A stretch of 64,000 nt of DNA from the NCBI GenBank assembly GCA_023404495.1, contig JAEYBE010000048.1:1-64000 (forward strand), written 5' to 3'. The translations under genes and the position numbers were made by a program. This document shows, piece by piece, positions 17,398 to 26,920 of the stretch. The stretch is from Actinomycetes bacterium (GTDB lineage: Bacteria; Actinomycetota; Thermoleophilia; Solirubrobacterales; JACPNS01). A model generated the notes under the pieces. That model was not told the origin of the DNA. It made no database searches and saw only the letters and a list, made by a program, of their open reading frames with translations. Every line of letters begins with the position of its first letter. The stretch's first letter is position 1.

Positions 17398-17473
17398 GCG
17401 TGCATGCACGCCACGCGGGGATTCGAGGATAGAAACCGGGGCACATCGATGTGTTTCGGTATACTAAAAGTAT
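17398..17473. promoter_or_regulatory. Divergent regulatory region with three palindromes and mazE promoter
   Basis: Three perfect palindromic sites lie between the divergent BNR gene and the antitoxin gene: GCGTGCATGCACGC (17398-17411), CACATCGATGTG (17442-17453) and ATACT-AAA-AGTAT (17461-17473). The last includes a -10 hexamer TATACT (17460-17465) and runs into the ATG at 17472. The mRNA would start about at the A of the ATG, that is, leaderless. Ribbon-helix-helix antitoxins usually repress their own promoter by binding such short inverted repeats. Confidence 0.6.
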
Positions 17474-17714
17474 GACTGACGGCGGGCACTTCCACACGAC
17501 GATCAAGGTGTCCTCAGAGATGCGCGACCGGCTGAAGGAGCAAGCGCGCAAGGAGCACCGAACCCTGGGCGAACAGCTCGCGTACCTCTTGGAGCTCGGT
17601 GATCGCCAGGCGATGTTTGAATCGATGTCGGCCGCAATCGACGCCACTCCCCCTGAGCTGATGCAGAGCTACGAAGAAGAGTCCGCCTATTGGGAGAGGC
17701 TCTCGGGTGCTTGA
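17472..17714 (+). CDS. Antitoxin, ribbon-helix-helix type (MazE-like)
   Basis: This 80-residue protein starts MTDGGHFHTTIKVSSEMRDR. The segment FHTTIKVSSEMRDRL...RTLGEQLAYLLELG fits a ribbon-helix-helix DNA-binding domain (a beta strand and two helices). The acidic C-terminus (PPELMQSYEEESAYWERLSG) would wrap the toxin. It overlaps the toxin start by 8 bases (GTGCTTGA), the usual coupling of type II toxin-antitoxin pairs. ATG 17472 is chosen over GTG 17451 because it follows the predicted -10 by 6 bases. Autoregulation through the overlapping palindrome is inferred. Confidence 0.8.
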   Translation: MTDGGHFHTTIKVSSEMRDRLKEQARKEHRTLGEQLAYLLELGDRQAMFESMSAAIDATPPELMQSYEEESAYWERLSGA

Positions 17715-18075
17715 ACTTGTTCCCGGCGACATCGTCTGGACGCAGCCGAACTTCACGGTCGGCAGCGAGCAGGCGGGCCGGCGACCGGCGCTGGTCGTCG
17801 CCGGCAGCGAATATCTGACCCGCGTGGAGAGGCTTGCCGTCGTAGTCCCGATCACCACCGTCGACCGTGGCTGGCCAAACCACATCGTGATCGAAGGTGG
17901 CGGCCTCGCACGCGCTTCCTGGGCGATGTCAGAACAGCTACAGACGATTTCCAGAAGGCGGATCTTCGGCCTGGCGGGCCGGGTCGAACCCCAGACGGTT
18001 ATGGCGGTGCGCAAATGGATTGCGGCATTCCTTGACCTCCCCAGCGGACGGCCAGGTGCGCCGTGGGCTTCCTGA
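17707..18075 (+). CDS. Toxin, MazF/PemK family endoribonuclease
   Basis: This 122-residue protein has the MazF fold signatures: the N-terminal PGDIVWTQPNF, then GRRPALVVAGSEY, the strand LAVVVPITTV, and ASWAMSEQLQTISRRRI. These toxins cut mRNA or tRNA at short sequences and cause growth arrest when the antitoxin is degraded. It starts at GTG 17707 inside the antitoxin gene. ligA begins 36-45 bases downstream on the same strand, so read-through is possible. Confidence 0.88.
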   Translation: MLELVPGDIVWTQPNFTVGSEQAGRRPALVVAGSEYLTRVERLAVVVPITTVDRGWPNHIVIEGGGLARASWAMSEQLQTISRRRIFGLAGRVEPQTVMAVRKWIAAFLDLPSGRPGAPWAS

Positions 18076-18111
18076 CGCACTGATCCCTGCGTCATCGCCA
18101 CTCGTCAGACT

Positions 18112-20154
18112 GTGAGCCCGATGAACTCAGCGGGATCCGACACCGAGCAGGCTGCCGCGCGCGCTGCCGAGTTGCGCGAGCAGCTTGCGCACCACAACAA
18201 GCTCTACTACGAGCACGACGCGCCCGAAATAACCGACGCGCAGTACGACGAGATGCTGGGCGAGCTTCGCGCGATCGAGGCGGAGCACCCGGAATTTGTC
18301 ACCGCTGATTCTCCGACCCAGAAGGTCGGTGGCGCGCCGGCCGGACGCTTCGAGCAGGCCCCGCACCTGCAGCCGATGCTCTCGCTCGCCAACGCCCGCA
18401 ACGAGGACGAGCTGCGCGCCTGGGAGCAGCGCCTGAAGAATCGCCTGGCCCAGGAGGGGATCACCGAGCCCAAGCTCGAGTTCGTTGTGGAGGGCAAAGT
18501 CGATGGCCTCGCAATGTCGCTGGTCTACGAGCAGGGCAAGCTCGCCCGCGCCGTCACGCGTGGAAACGGCGTGATCGGCGAGGACGTCACTGCAAACGTG
18601 CTCACGATCAAGGAGATCCCAACCGAGCTCCCGGTCAAGAATTCACCGGCCTTGTTCGAGGTCCGCGGCGAGGTCTACATCCGCCGCGCCGACTTTCACA
18701 CGCTCAACGAGCAGCGCGCCGAAGAGGGGATCGCGACCTACGCCAACCCGCGCAACCTCGCGGCGGGATCGATCCGCCAGCTCGATGTCGAGCTGACCAA
18801 GCAGCGACCGCTCTCGTTCTGGGCCTATGCGCTGGGCGTGACTGACGGCGTCGAATTTGAGACGCACAGCGAGCAGCTCCAGCAGCTATCGCAGTGGGGT
18901 TTCCCGGTCAACGACTATGAGGTCGTGGGCGGGATCGATCAGACGGCTGCATCCTGCCACGGCTGGGAAGAGAAACGCGAGACGCTCGACTACGAGATCG
19001 ACGGCGCCGTGGTCAAGGTCAACGACAACGACCTGATGCGCAGAGCCGGTGTGGCCGGGCGCGAGCCGCGCGGCGCCATCGCGTGGAAGTTCCCGCCGAT
19101 GGAGGCGACGACCGTGCTGCGCGAGATCCAGTGGAACGTCGGTCGCACCGGCCGGCTGGTGCCGCTCGCCGTGCTCGAGCCGGTGAACGTCACCGGCGTC
19201 ACCGTGCAGCACGCGACGCTGCACAACGAGGTCGACCTGCTGGCCAAAGACATCCGCGAAGGCGACGAGGTGATCGTCACGCGCGCCGGCGACGTGATCC
19301 CGCGCGTGGTCGGGCCGACGCCCAAGGCCGTCAAGGCCAAGGGCCGCGCCGACCCGCCGCGCCCGCCGGAGAAGTGCCCGGCATGCGGGACGACTACCGA
19401 GAAGGTCGGCGACTGGACGCTCTGCCCCAACCGCCGTGGCTGTCCGGGACAGCGTTTTCAGCACTTCAAGCACTTCGTCAGCCGCGCGGCGATGGATATC
19501 GATGGGCTGGGCGAAAAGCAGGTGCAACAGTTCCTCGAGTGGGGCTGGTTTGACAGCTTGGCCGACATCTACTCGCTCGCCGAGCGGCGCGAGGAGCTGC
19601 TGGAAAAACCCGGCTACAAAGAGACCTCAGTCGACAATCTTCTGGCATCGATCGAGGCGAGCAAGCAGCAGCCGTTCTGGCGCGTGCTTTTCGCGATCGG
19701 GATCCAGGGGATCGGCGGAGTCAACGCCCGCAACCTCGCCGGCCGCTTCGGCTCGATCGACGCGATCCGCGAGGCCACGACCGAACAGATCGCAGAGACC
19801 AACGGCATCGGCCCGATCCTCGCCGAGAACATCGCCGAGCAGTTGGTCGAACCCGAGGAGATCGAGCTGATCGAGCGCCTGCGCACTGCCGGGCTGCAGC
19901 TGGTGGGAGACGCGCCGGGATCCTCCGAAGGCCCGCTCAAGGACAAGACCTTCGTACTGACCGGCACGCTGCCCAACATGACGCGCGATCAGGCGCGCGA
20001 GATGATCGAGAGCGCCGGGGGTCGCGTGACCAGTTCGGTCAGCAAGAAGACCGACTACGTCGTTGCCGGGGCAGAGGCGGGCTCGAAACTCGAGAAGGCG
20101 GAGCGGCTGGAAATCAAGATCCTCGACGAGGACGCGCTCAAAGAGCTGATCTAG
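18112..20154 (+). CDS. ligA: NAD-dependent DNA ligase
   Basis: LigA seals nicks during replication and repair using NAD+. The 680-residue protein has the full layout: Ia domain (residues ~15-75, LYYEHDAPEITDAQYDEM), the adenylation domain with nucleophile K129 (EGKVDGLAMSLVYE), the OB fold (GRTGRLVPLAVLEPVNVTGV), the four-cysteine zinc finger (CPACGT...CPNRRGC), the helix-hairpin-helix repeats and a C-terminal BRCT domain (KDKTFVLTGTLPNMTRDQAR). GTG 18112 or ATG 18121 could start it; they differ by three residues. Confidence 0.97.
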   Translation: MSPMNSAGSDTEQAAARAAELREQLAHHNKLYYEHDAPEITDAQYDEMLGELRAIEAEHPEFVTADSPTQKVGGAPAGRFEQAPHLQPMLSLANARNEDELRAWEQRLKNRLAQEGITEPKLEFVVEGKVDGLAMSLVYEQGKLARAVTRGNGVIGEDVTANVLTIKEIPTELPVKNSPALFEVRGEVYIRRADFHTLNEQRAEEGIATYANPRNLAAGSIRQLDVELTKQRPLSFWAYALGVTDGVEFETHSEQLQQLSQWGFPVNDYEVVGGIDQTAASCHGWEEKRETLDYEIDGAVVKVNDNDLMRRAGVAGREPRGAIAWKFPPMEATTVLREIQWNVGRTGRLVPLAVLEPVNVTGVTVQHATLHNEVDLLAKDIREGDEVIVTRAGDVIPRVVGPTPKAVKAKGRADPPRPPEKCPACGTTTEKVGDWTLCPNRRGCPGQRFQHFKHFVSRAAMDIDGLGEKQVQQFLEWGWFDSLADIYSLAERREELLEKPGYKETSVDNLLASIEASKQQPFWRVLFAIGIQGIGGVNARNLAGRFGSIDAIREATTEQIAETNGIGPILAENIAEQLVEPEEIELIERLRTAGLQLVGDAPGSSEGPLKDKTFVLTGTLPNMTRDQAREMIESAGGRVTSSVSKKTDYVVAGAEAGSKLEKAERLEIKILDEDALKELI

Positions 20155-20160
20155 CGAGCG

Positions 20161-23100
20161 CTACATCCCGCAGGGGAACGGCACCTGCGTGAAGCTTTTG
20201 CGCATCATCCACGGTGCGTATTCGCCGAGGGTCTGGGGTATGCCGTTGGCGTCGAACGTGATCGCCGGGGTGAGATTTCCGACAACGCTCTGCGGCGGCG
20301 TGGGCACGCCGAACACGCTGGTGTCGCCCTTCTTGCCCCAGACCAGGAACCAAGGAGCGACGTTGCCAAAGACTGAGAGGTTTGGGCCATTGCGCTGCAG
20401 CGCAGTCCATGCGCCGGGACCCGCGTCGTCGAACGGGAACATCAGCGTCTTCGGGTCGCCGGGGTTCTCCTCGCAGCCGTACGCCGGCACCGTCGTCGCG
20501 TCCGGAGTGTTCGTATTCGGCGCCAGTGAGAGCGTGTTGTAGGCCGAGGAGAGCATCTGCTTGTAGGCAAATCGGTAGACCCCGACCATCATCTGGCCGG
20601 CGGAATCGGTCAGCGCGTCCTCGTCGAGCTGGATGTCTGGGCTCGCGGCAACGGCAGCGAGTTTGCCGGAGTCGGTGACGATCATGTCTCCGAAGTGGCC
20701 GAAGTTCAGGCTCGCTGCGCGATAGCGGTCGGCGGCTTGCTGAGGCAGGTCCGACGCTTCGGTGCTGACGATCTGACCAAGTGTGCTCGAACCGTCGGGC
20801 ACCGTCAACGCGTCTTCGCCGAGGTAGGCCAGCGCCGACACGGCGTCGCTCACGCTTTCGAGTGTGCTGTCCTCGGGCGCTAGAACCGAAAGGCCGTTGG
20901 CCAGGTTCGCCACCAAGTCGCTCCACCAACCGCCGGCACCTGATCCGGGCGGAGGATTGATCGCGTTATTGACATCGGTCGCAATCTGTTTGACGCCGAG
21001 AATCGCCGACTCGCTGGAGCCGGTGCCGTAGATCTCCTGGATCAGGCCAACGTACTTGTAGACGCGCTGGACGGAGCGAATCTCCTTCGGGAGCTCCTTG
21101 CGCATCGACTTCCAGTCGGATTCGAGGCAGCCGCAGTCGGATGCCGACCATTTGTGCGACGGGAGGTTGGCAAGCAGATTGCCCCACGGCGCGTTGAGGT
21201 CGCAGTACTCGAAGCGAACGTCCGGCACCGCTGGCTTGTAACAAGAGGACGAGGGGCTGTATTCGAGGTCGTAGTGCTCGCTGATGTACTTCAGCGCGTT
21301 CTTCTGGCTCTTCGTGCTGCCGGAGGGCCAGGCCGTCGGTGCCTGGTAGGCGATGGCGTTGAGCCGGCCGATGCGGTTGGTCGTCGGAGATCCGCTCTTG
21401 ACTTGGAAGTGCGAGAAGCGACTCAGTTGGAGCAGGCCGCTCAACGTTGTCGAAGAACCCGGTTGGAGGTCGCTGGCTTCGGCGGCGAAGGTATATGGCC
21501 TTGCCAGCGGCGGCGCCTCGCGCTGAAGCGTCGTGCCGCCGGCCAGCGCGTAGCCCTTGGCCGGCGTGTTGATCGCCGTCATGAACGTGTCACCGGTGCC
21601 GCCCAGCGTCTCGATCTGCGCGGCGATCGCCGAGGCAGCGATGAAGATCGGGGCGGACGGCGAAGACGGGAAGGCGGTGCCGATGCTCTGCAGGAAGACG
21701 AGCAGCGGACCGTCGGCGTCGGTCGGGCTGGCGATGGCCGCATTCTGAATCGCCAGATCGAGATTCAGCAGGCCGACTTCGGCAAGACCCGCGTTCGTGC
21801 AGTTCGAATCGAAAGTCTGGTTGACGGGGAGCGAAGCCGGCGCGGTGAGCGTGGTTGAGCGAAGCGTGACGAGCTGAAAGCCCCCGGTGCAGCCGGCGCT
21901 GAGCGCCCCCGACGGGTACGACGCGTTGCCGATTTCCATCACGTTCTGCGTGGCGGTCGATGAGGCGGTGGAAGTCTGATATCCAATGGCCTGGCTCGGG
22001 TTGTAGCTCATCACCTGCTCAACCGGGTCAAAGGAGAAGTTGCCCGTCAGCTCACCCTGAACGGCACTCATCATCGGCGTCGGGTTCGTGCCGTCGTTGA
22101 CGAAACCGGTCACGTTGTTCGCCGAGTCGAAGTTCTCGTTCGGTACTCCGATCGCCGACCAGCCCGCAGTCTCGCTGAGGTCTGGTTGCGAACCCGTCAG
22201 TTCGGCCACCGCAAGTTTGTAGCCGGAGTACGCCGCGGCACCCGGCTGCGCGGCGAGAATCGCGATGTAGTCGACTTGGCTGCCGCTACCGGCGATCGAG
22301 TTGAGGATTCCCAGCGCCGCGGCAGCATCGAGTTGCGATGAGGTCAGCGGAATCTGTCTGAACAATGAAAGATCCGACCGGTTGAGAATCAGAATCTGCA
22401 CCGGGTGCTGATCGGTGAAGGGGCTGACGATCTTCCCGCAGCTCGCCGTCGATCCGATGCAGTTGCGCGCGATCTCGATTGCGTAGCCGCCACCCGCTTG
22501 CGGTGCGAGCGTGCGCACCGAAGCGCCGATCGGTGGGACGTTCGGCAATGTTGAGACCGTCACAACGTCCGAGCCGCGCCGTCCCTTGGCGGTTGCCGAG
22601 AGTTCGATCTTGTACGTGCCGGGGCGGCCCAGCTTCAGGACCGGCCGCGTTGCGGAGCTGCGCCGCAAGCTCGCCTTGGCCCCCTTGGGCGCCTGCTTGA
22701 TTCGCCAGCGCAAATCTGCGCTGCCCTGTCGCGAGAGTGTGCGAGCGCCGCTGAGCGTGATCGTGTCGCCGGCGCGAGCCCGCCGGTCGCGACCGGCCGA
22801 GGCGAGCGGCCGCGAGCTGCTGATGCGGAAGCGAATCGTCTTGCGCAGGAAGTGACCGTTGGCCAGCGCAGCCCGCACCGAGAATGTGTTGACGCCAAAG
22901 CGCAGGCCCTCGTCGGGCGCCAGCGGAATCGACTGGAGCTTGGTGGTGAAGCGACTGAACGACCTAGTGATCGACCGGCCGTTGAGGCGCACGACGAAGT
23001 GGTCGGCGGTGTCGGCCAGCTTGATCTGCGCGAGCGTGCGCGTGGTCTGACGCACGATTTTCACCGAGGCCGGCGCCTTGCCGCGGGCCCCGATGATCAC

Positions 23101-23481
23101 GCGCCGTTCGCCGATCCACCTGCCGGACGGAGTCCGGATCACGACGTTGATGTGGTTGACGCCGCGCCTGAGCACTTTGCCAACCGGGAGATTTGCGACA
23201 AAGCGGTCGCCGCGTCGCACGAAGCGTTTGCTGATCACCTTGCCGGCGACGACGGCGCGGAACGACCGAATCTTTGACGGTGCGGCGATCTCGACGCGAA
23301 CGCTCCGCGTGGTCACGAGCCTCGCGCTGGGCGAAAAGAACTTCAGCTCCTTCAGCGCGAGCTTGGCGCGTGGTGAAGGGGTCGTCGAGGCTGCATGAGC
23401 CGACAGTGCGAAGAGCAGGACCAAGGTGCACGCCAGGGCGAACGCGGCGGGGAGAAGGAGGGAAATCCGTCTTTGGATCAT
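20161..23481 (-). CDS. Large secreted protein of unknown function with PKD/Ig-like domain
   Basis: From ATG 23481 (MIQRRISLLLPAAFALACTL) the product is 1106 residues with a clear signal peptide ending near AHAA. The N-terminal third (to ~residue 320) is beta-rich and Arg/Ser-rich, with PKD-like strands (LASAGRDRRARAGDTITLSG, then GTYKIELSATAKGRRGSDVV). The centre (~residues 330-650) has alpha/beta character and contains YIAILAAQPGAAAYSGYKLA. The C-terminal half contains scattered cysteines (SSSCYKPAVPDVRFEYCDLN) and ends in a Pro-rich part finishing FTQVPFPCGM. No catalytic motif was recognised. It converges on ligA with only 6 bases between the stops. It may be a cell-envelope or secreted adhesin-like protein; that is a guess from the domain type only. 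Confidence 0.7.
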   Translation of the reverse strand: MIQRRISLLLPAAFALACTLVLLFALSAHAASTTPSPRAKLALKELKFFSPSARLVTTRSVRVEIAAPSKIRSFRAVVAGKVISKRFVRRGDRFVANLPVGKVLRRGVNHINVVIRTPSGRWIGERRVIIGARGKAPASVKIVRQTTRTLAQIKLADTADHFVVRLNGRSITRSFSRFTTKLQSIPLAPDEGLRFGVNTFSVRAALANGHFLRKTIRFRISSSRPLASAGRDRRARAGDTITLSGARTLSRQGSADLRWRIKQAPKGAKASLRRSSATRPVLKLGRPGTYKIELSATAKGRRGSDVVTVSTLPNVPPIGASVRTLAPQAGGGYAIEIARNCIGSTASCGKIVSPFTDQHPVQILILNRSDLSLFRQIPLTSSQLDAAAALGILNSIAGSGSQVDYIAILAAQPGAAAYSGYKLAVAELTGSQPDLSETAGWSAIGVPNENFDSANNVTGFVNDGTNPTPMMSAVQGELTGNFSFDPVEQVMSYNPSQAIGYQTSTASSTATQNVMEIGNASYPSGALSAGCTGGFQLVTLRSTTLTAPASLPVNQTFDSNCTNAGLAEVGLLNLDLAIQNAAIASPTDADGPLLVFLQSIGTAFPSSPSAPIFIAASAIAAQIETLGGTGDTFMTAINTPAKGYALAGGTTLQREAPPLARPYTFAAEASDLQPGSSTTLSGLLQLSRFSHFQVKSGSPTTNRIGRLNAIAYQAPTAWPSGSTKSQKNALKYISEHYDLEYSPSSSCYKPAVPDVRFEYCDLNAPWGNLLANLPSHKWSASDCGCLESDWKSMRKELPKEIRSVQRVYKYVGLIQEIYGTGSSESAILGVKQIATDVNNAINPPPGSGAGGWWSDLVANLANGLSVLAPEDSTLESVSDAVSALAYLGEDALTVPDGSSTLGQIVSTEASDLPQQAADRYRAASLNFGHFGDMIVTDSGKLAAVAASPDIQLDEDALTDSAGQMMVGVYRFAYKQMLSSAYNTLSLAPNTNTPDATTVPAYGCEENPGDPKTLMFPFDDAGPGAWTALQRNGPNLSVFGNVAPWFLVWGKKGDTSVFGVPTPPQSVVGNLTPAITFDANGIPQTLGEYAPWMMRKSFTQVPFPCGM

Positions 23482-23564
23482 CGGTCGGTGCACGCTAGTC
23501 ACGCCCGCTGTCCATTGCGAGCAGTCAAAGAATACGCATGTCCATTTGTTGCGACTCGAGCGAC

Positions 23565-24854
23565 TCAGCCGAGCGCGGCGATCTTTGCCGCCACGCGGTC
23601 CTGTTGTGCACGTGCAGTGGCCGGAGCCACGCGGTTCTGGAGCAGCGAGAACGCAACGAGATCGCCTCCTGCTGTCGTGCAGTAGCCCGAAAGCGTCGAG
23701 ACGTTGCTGAGCGTGCCCGTCTTGGCCTGGCACTTCTTGTATGCCGAGCCGCGCTTCATACGGCCGGCGAGCGTCCCGTCGACGCCAGCGATCGGCAGCG
23801 ACGCCCTGAAGTCAGCGAAGGCGACCGAGCGCTGCATTCCGCGCAACAGGTCGACGACCTCGCGCGGGGCGGCCTGATCGGAGCGCGATAGTCCGCTGCC
23901 GTCGATCAGCCGAAGCTTCGATCCGAGCTGCGCCGCGTAGCTCTTGGTGGTCTTGTATCCGCCCTGCGTTGTTGCCCGATCAGCCCCCAGCGGAACCTCC
24001 CCGCCGTCGGCGTCATCGTCGGCCGTGACAGCCGGCAGCGCCAGGCCTTTGACCAGCATCTCGGCCAGATAGTTGTTTGACGGCTTGTTCATCTGACGGA
24101 CCAGCGCGCTCATCGGCAGGGAGCGCACGTACGCCAGTCGCCTCGCGCTTCCCGGGGTGCGCTTGGCACCTACCTTGGAACTCACATCGACGCCGGCCGC
24201 GTTCAGCGCCGCGCGCAGACGCTGGGCAGCGAATACCGGCGGGTTGGATTGGTAGCGATTGCTGACGAAGCCTTTGTTGACGATCAGGCCGCCGAGCACG
24301 CCGCCGATGTCGCTGCTGCGGCCCCAGTTCGAGTATGCGGTCCCGCGACGCGCGTCGAAGGCGGTCTCGTCGCCGTAGATCGCGCCGGTCACTTCTCTGA
24401 CGCCGGCGGCCTTGAAAGCCTTCGCCAACGTCTCGAGGGTCGCGCCAGAGCCGAAGTACTTGTTCACGTAGTTGGAGTTACCAAACAGCGGGTCGGCCCC
24501 GCCGCGCAGGTAGATGTCGCCGGTCAGCGTCGAGCCGCTGAGCTCACCGGTGGCGTAGATGCCGGTGGTGAAGCGACCGCCGGTCCCGTAGCGTCGCAGC
24601 GCGGCGGCGGCGGTGAAGAGCTTGGCGTTGGAAGCGATGATCCGCACGCGCGACTGGCTGCGCCCGGCGATCGCCCTGCCGTCGGTGATATTCCAGGCGT
24701 AGGCGCCCGCGCCGCCGGAGAGCGCATTCATCGAGCGCTTGACGTCGGTGTTGGTCGTCGCTAAGGCGCCTGGTGCGGCGCAGACAAGCGTCGCGGCGCA
24801 CGCGAGCATCAGCGCGTGCAGCAGGGATTTCGAGCTACTCGGGAACATCTGCAT
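23565..24854 (-). CDS. dacB: D-alanyl-D-alanine carboxypeptidase, peptidase S13 / PBP4 family
   Basis: This 429-residue exported protein (signal peptide to ~residue 32) acts on peptidoglycan stem peptides. The penicillin-binding triad is present: S75-x-x-K78 in IIASNAKLFTAAAALRRYG, the SxN motif in KPSNNYLAEML, and KTG in CQAKTGTLSNVSTLSGY. The extended insert between the first two motifs (GDIYLRGGADPLF and TGAIYGDETAFD) is the mark of the S13 family. It lies on the same strand as the large secreted protein, 83 bases upstream. Confidence 0.92.
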   Translation of the reverse strand: MQMFPSSSKSLLHALMLACAATLVCAAPGALATTNTDVKRSMNALSGGAGAYAWNITDGRAIAGRSQSRVRIIASNAKLFTAAAALRRYGTGGRFTTGIYATGELSGSTLTGDIYLRGGADPLFGNSNYVNKYFGSGATLETLAKAFKAAGVREVTGAIYGDETAFDARRGTAYSNWGRSSDIGGVLGGLIVNKGFVSNRYQSNPPVFAAQRLRAALNAAGVDVSSKVGAKRTPGSARRLAYVRSLPMSALVRQMNKPSNNYLAEMLVKGLALPAVTADDDADGGEVPLGADRATTQGGYKTTKSYAAQLGSKLRLIDGSGLSRSDQAAPREVVDLLRGMQRSVAFADFRASLPIAGVDGTLAGRMKRGSAYKKCQAKTGTLSNVSTLSGYCTTAGGDLVAFSLLQNRVAPATARAQQDRVAAKIAALG

Positions 24855-24931
24855 AGTTCCAACACGTCTTCGCCGCGCAAGGTGCGGCTCATCCCCAGAC
24901 CCGGAGATGCGCCGCGGCGCGGCGAAAATGC

Positions 24932-26791
24932 TCAGGCGTAGAGCGCGTCGTAGACGTCGGCGTACTTCTCGTGCACGACGTTGCGCTTGACCTTCATCGA
25001 CGGCGTCAAGTCGCCGTTGTCGATCGTCAGGTCGTGGTCGAGGATCGCGACCTTCTTGACCTGCTCGACCTGCGCGAACTTCTGGTTGACCTCGTCGTTG
25101 ATCGAGTTGATCAGCGCGATCACCTTCTCGCTGCTGTGCAGTTCCTCGTCGTCGCCGAGGCCGAGTTCGGCGCGCAGCGCCGGGCCTTCCTCGGGGTCGA
25201 TCGTGACGATCGCGGTCGGGTAGGGGCGGCGGTCCCCGTACATCACGGCCTGGGAGACCCAGCGGCTCTGCTTCATCGCGTTCTCCCAGTTGGCCGGCGT
25301 GAGGTTCTTGCCGCCGGCGGTGATGATGATGTCCTTCTTGCGGCCGTTGATGAAGATGAAACCGTCGTCGTCGATGTAGCCGAGGTCGCCGGTGTGCAGC
25401 CAGCCGTCCGGGTCGAGCGTCTCGGCAGTGGCCTCCGGGTCCTTGTAGTAGCCCTGGAAGATGTTCGAGCCTTTCACGAGGATCTCGCCATCGTCGGCGA
25501 TCCGCACCGTGACCCCGTTCACCGGCCGCCCGATCGAGCCGAACTTGTGGCCGTTGATCGCGTTGTTGGCGCTGGTCAGGGTGGAGGTCTCGGTCATGCC
25601 GTAGCCCTCGTAGACGGGGATTCCGCAGGCGTAGAAGAACTCGAGGATCTCCTTGGCGATTGGTGCCGCCCCGGTTACTGCCCGCTTGAGGTTGCCGCCG
25701 AAGAGTTGGCGCACGTTGTTGTAGACCGTCTCGTCTGCGCGGTCGAAGATCGCCTGCATCTCCTCTGGCACGTCGAGACCCTGGTCCTGCAGCGAGCGCA
25801 CCTCTTTGCCGACCTCGATCGCCTTGTGGAAGAACTCTTGCTCCTCCGGCGACTTGGTGGTGACGACGCCGTTGGCCAGCGCGTAGATCTTTTCGAAGAT
25901 GCGCGGAACCGACGGGAGCGAGTCGGGCTTGGTCTCGATCAGGTCCGGAACAATCAGCTGGGGGTCACGTCGCCAATAGACGATCGTTCCGCCCATGTCG
26001 AACGAGACGAACTGTGTAAGGCGCGCGAAGACGTGCGCGAGCGGCAAGAACAGGTAGACGGTTTCGCCGTTCTCCTCGTCGAGCGCCGCGAGCGTCGCCG
26101 CGCCCATCGTCGTCGTGTTGCGGAAGTTCTCGTGGGTGATCATGCAGCCCTTGGGCGGACCGGTGGTGCCCGAGGTGTAGACAATCGTGCAGAGGTCGTC
26201 TGGCTCGACTGCGGCGACGTGCGCCTCGTAGTCCGCGTCGCTGACGTGCTCGCCCTGGCTCTTGAGCTCCGCGAGGGTGATCGCGTCGCCGAGGTCGTCC
26301 GCATCCGGGTCGATTACGACGACGAGCTTCAACGCCGGCGTGTTTGCACGAATCTTGCCGACCTTCGCAAGCTGCTCGGCGTCCTCGACGAAGAGCACCT
26401 TCGACTCGGCGTGGTTGAGCACGTATTCGACCTCTTCGGGCGAATTGCTCGGGTAGATCGGCGCCACCGCAGCGCCGGCGCAAAGCGCGGCGAAGTCGGC
26501 GTAGCTCCACTCCGGGCGGGTATTGGAGAGGATCGAGACGAAGTCACCGCGGTCAACTCCGTTGGCGATCAGACCCTTGGCGATCGACTTGACGATCGCG
26601 CCGAGCTCGGCGTAGGAAACGTCGTGCCATGCGTCGCCGGCGTGGAACTTCAGAGCGGTATGTTCGGCGTTCTTGGCGGCCGAGAGCGTCAGCAGCTCGG
26701 CCATCGTCGAAGAGCCGGTCGAGAGGGGGTGGCCGGGCGCGTCTGGCGTGCCGTACTCCTGCAGCCCCGCGGTCGGTGTCGTCGCCTCCAT
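24932..26791 (-). CDS. Long-chain acyl-CoA synthetase (AMP-forming)
   Basis: This 619-residue cytosolic enzyme activates fatty acids to acyl-CoA through an acyl-adenylate. ANL-superfamily motifs are complete: the phosphate loop YTSGTTGPPKGCMITHENF, GYGMTET, the hinge region DGWLHTGDLGYIDDDG, and FINGRKKDIIITAGGKNLTP. It resembles FadD15-type proteins (similar length and C-terminus LTPSMKVKRNVVHEKYADV). ATG 26791 has a good Shine-Dalgarno (GGGGAG) 8 bases upstream. The acyl-CoA reductase gene lies just upstream on the same strand (129-base gap), supporting a joint acyl-CoA-consuming pathway. Confidence 0.92.
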   Translation of the reverse strand: MEATTPTAGLQEYGTPDAPGHPLSTGSSTMAELLTLSAAKNAEHTALKFHAGDAWHDVSYAELGAIVKSIAKGLIANGVDRGDFVSILSNTRPEWSYADFAALCAGAAVAPIYPSNSPEEVEYVLNHAESKVLFVEDAEQLAKVGKIRANTPALKLVVVIDPDADDLGDAITLAELKSQGEHVSDADYEAHVAAVEPDDLCTIVYTSGTTGPPKGCMITHENFRNTTTMGAATLAALDEENGETVYLFLPLAHVFARLTQFVSFDMGGTIVYWRRDPQLIVPDLIETKPDSLPSVPRIFEKIYALANGVVTTKSPEEQEFFHKAIEVGKEVRSLQDQGLDVPEEMQAIFDRADETVYNNVRQLFGGNLKRAVTGAAPIAKEILEFFYACGIPVYEGYGMTETSTLTSANNAINGHKFGSIGRPVNGVTVRIADDGEILVKGSNIFQGYYKDPEATAETLDPDGWLHTGDLGYIDDDGFIFINGRKKDIIITAGGKNLTPANWENAMKQSRWVSQAVMYGDRRPYPTAIVTIDPEEGPALRAELGLGDDEELHSSEKVIALINSINDEVNQKFAQVEQVKKVAILDHDLTIDNGDLTPSMKVKRNVVHEKYADVYDALYA

Positions 26792-26920
26792 CAGATGTAT
26801 CTCCCCTGGGCCGCTGAGCGTCGCGGCCTCATAGCGTTGCGAAATCGAGCCCGAGTCTAACCGCGCGGTAGATACCGTGAATCAGGCATTACTTCGCCTG
26901 AAAAGTGACTGCTCGGTCAC

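Noticed and set aside
18112..20154. ligA as third gene of the toxin-antitoxin operon
   Set aside because: It is an essential housekeeping gene with a separate gap and start; co-transcription is possible but a functional link is not supported.
24971..26860. Long open frame on the + strand opposite the acyl-CoA synthetase
   Set aside because: It mirrors codon positions of a well-supported gene in GC-rich DNA, and the translation is Arg/Asp/Val-rich with no motif.
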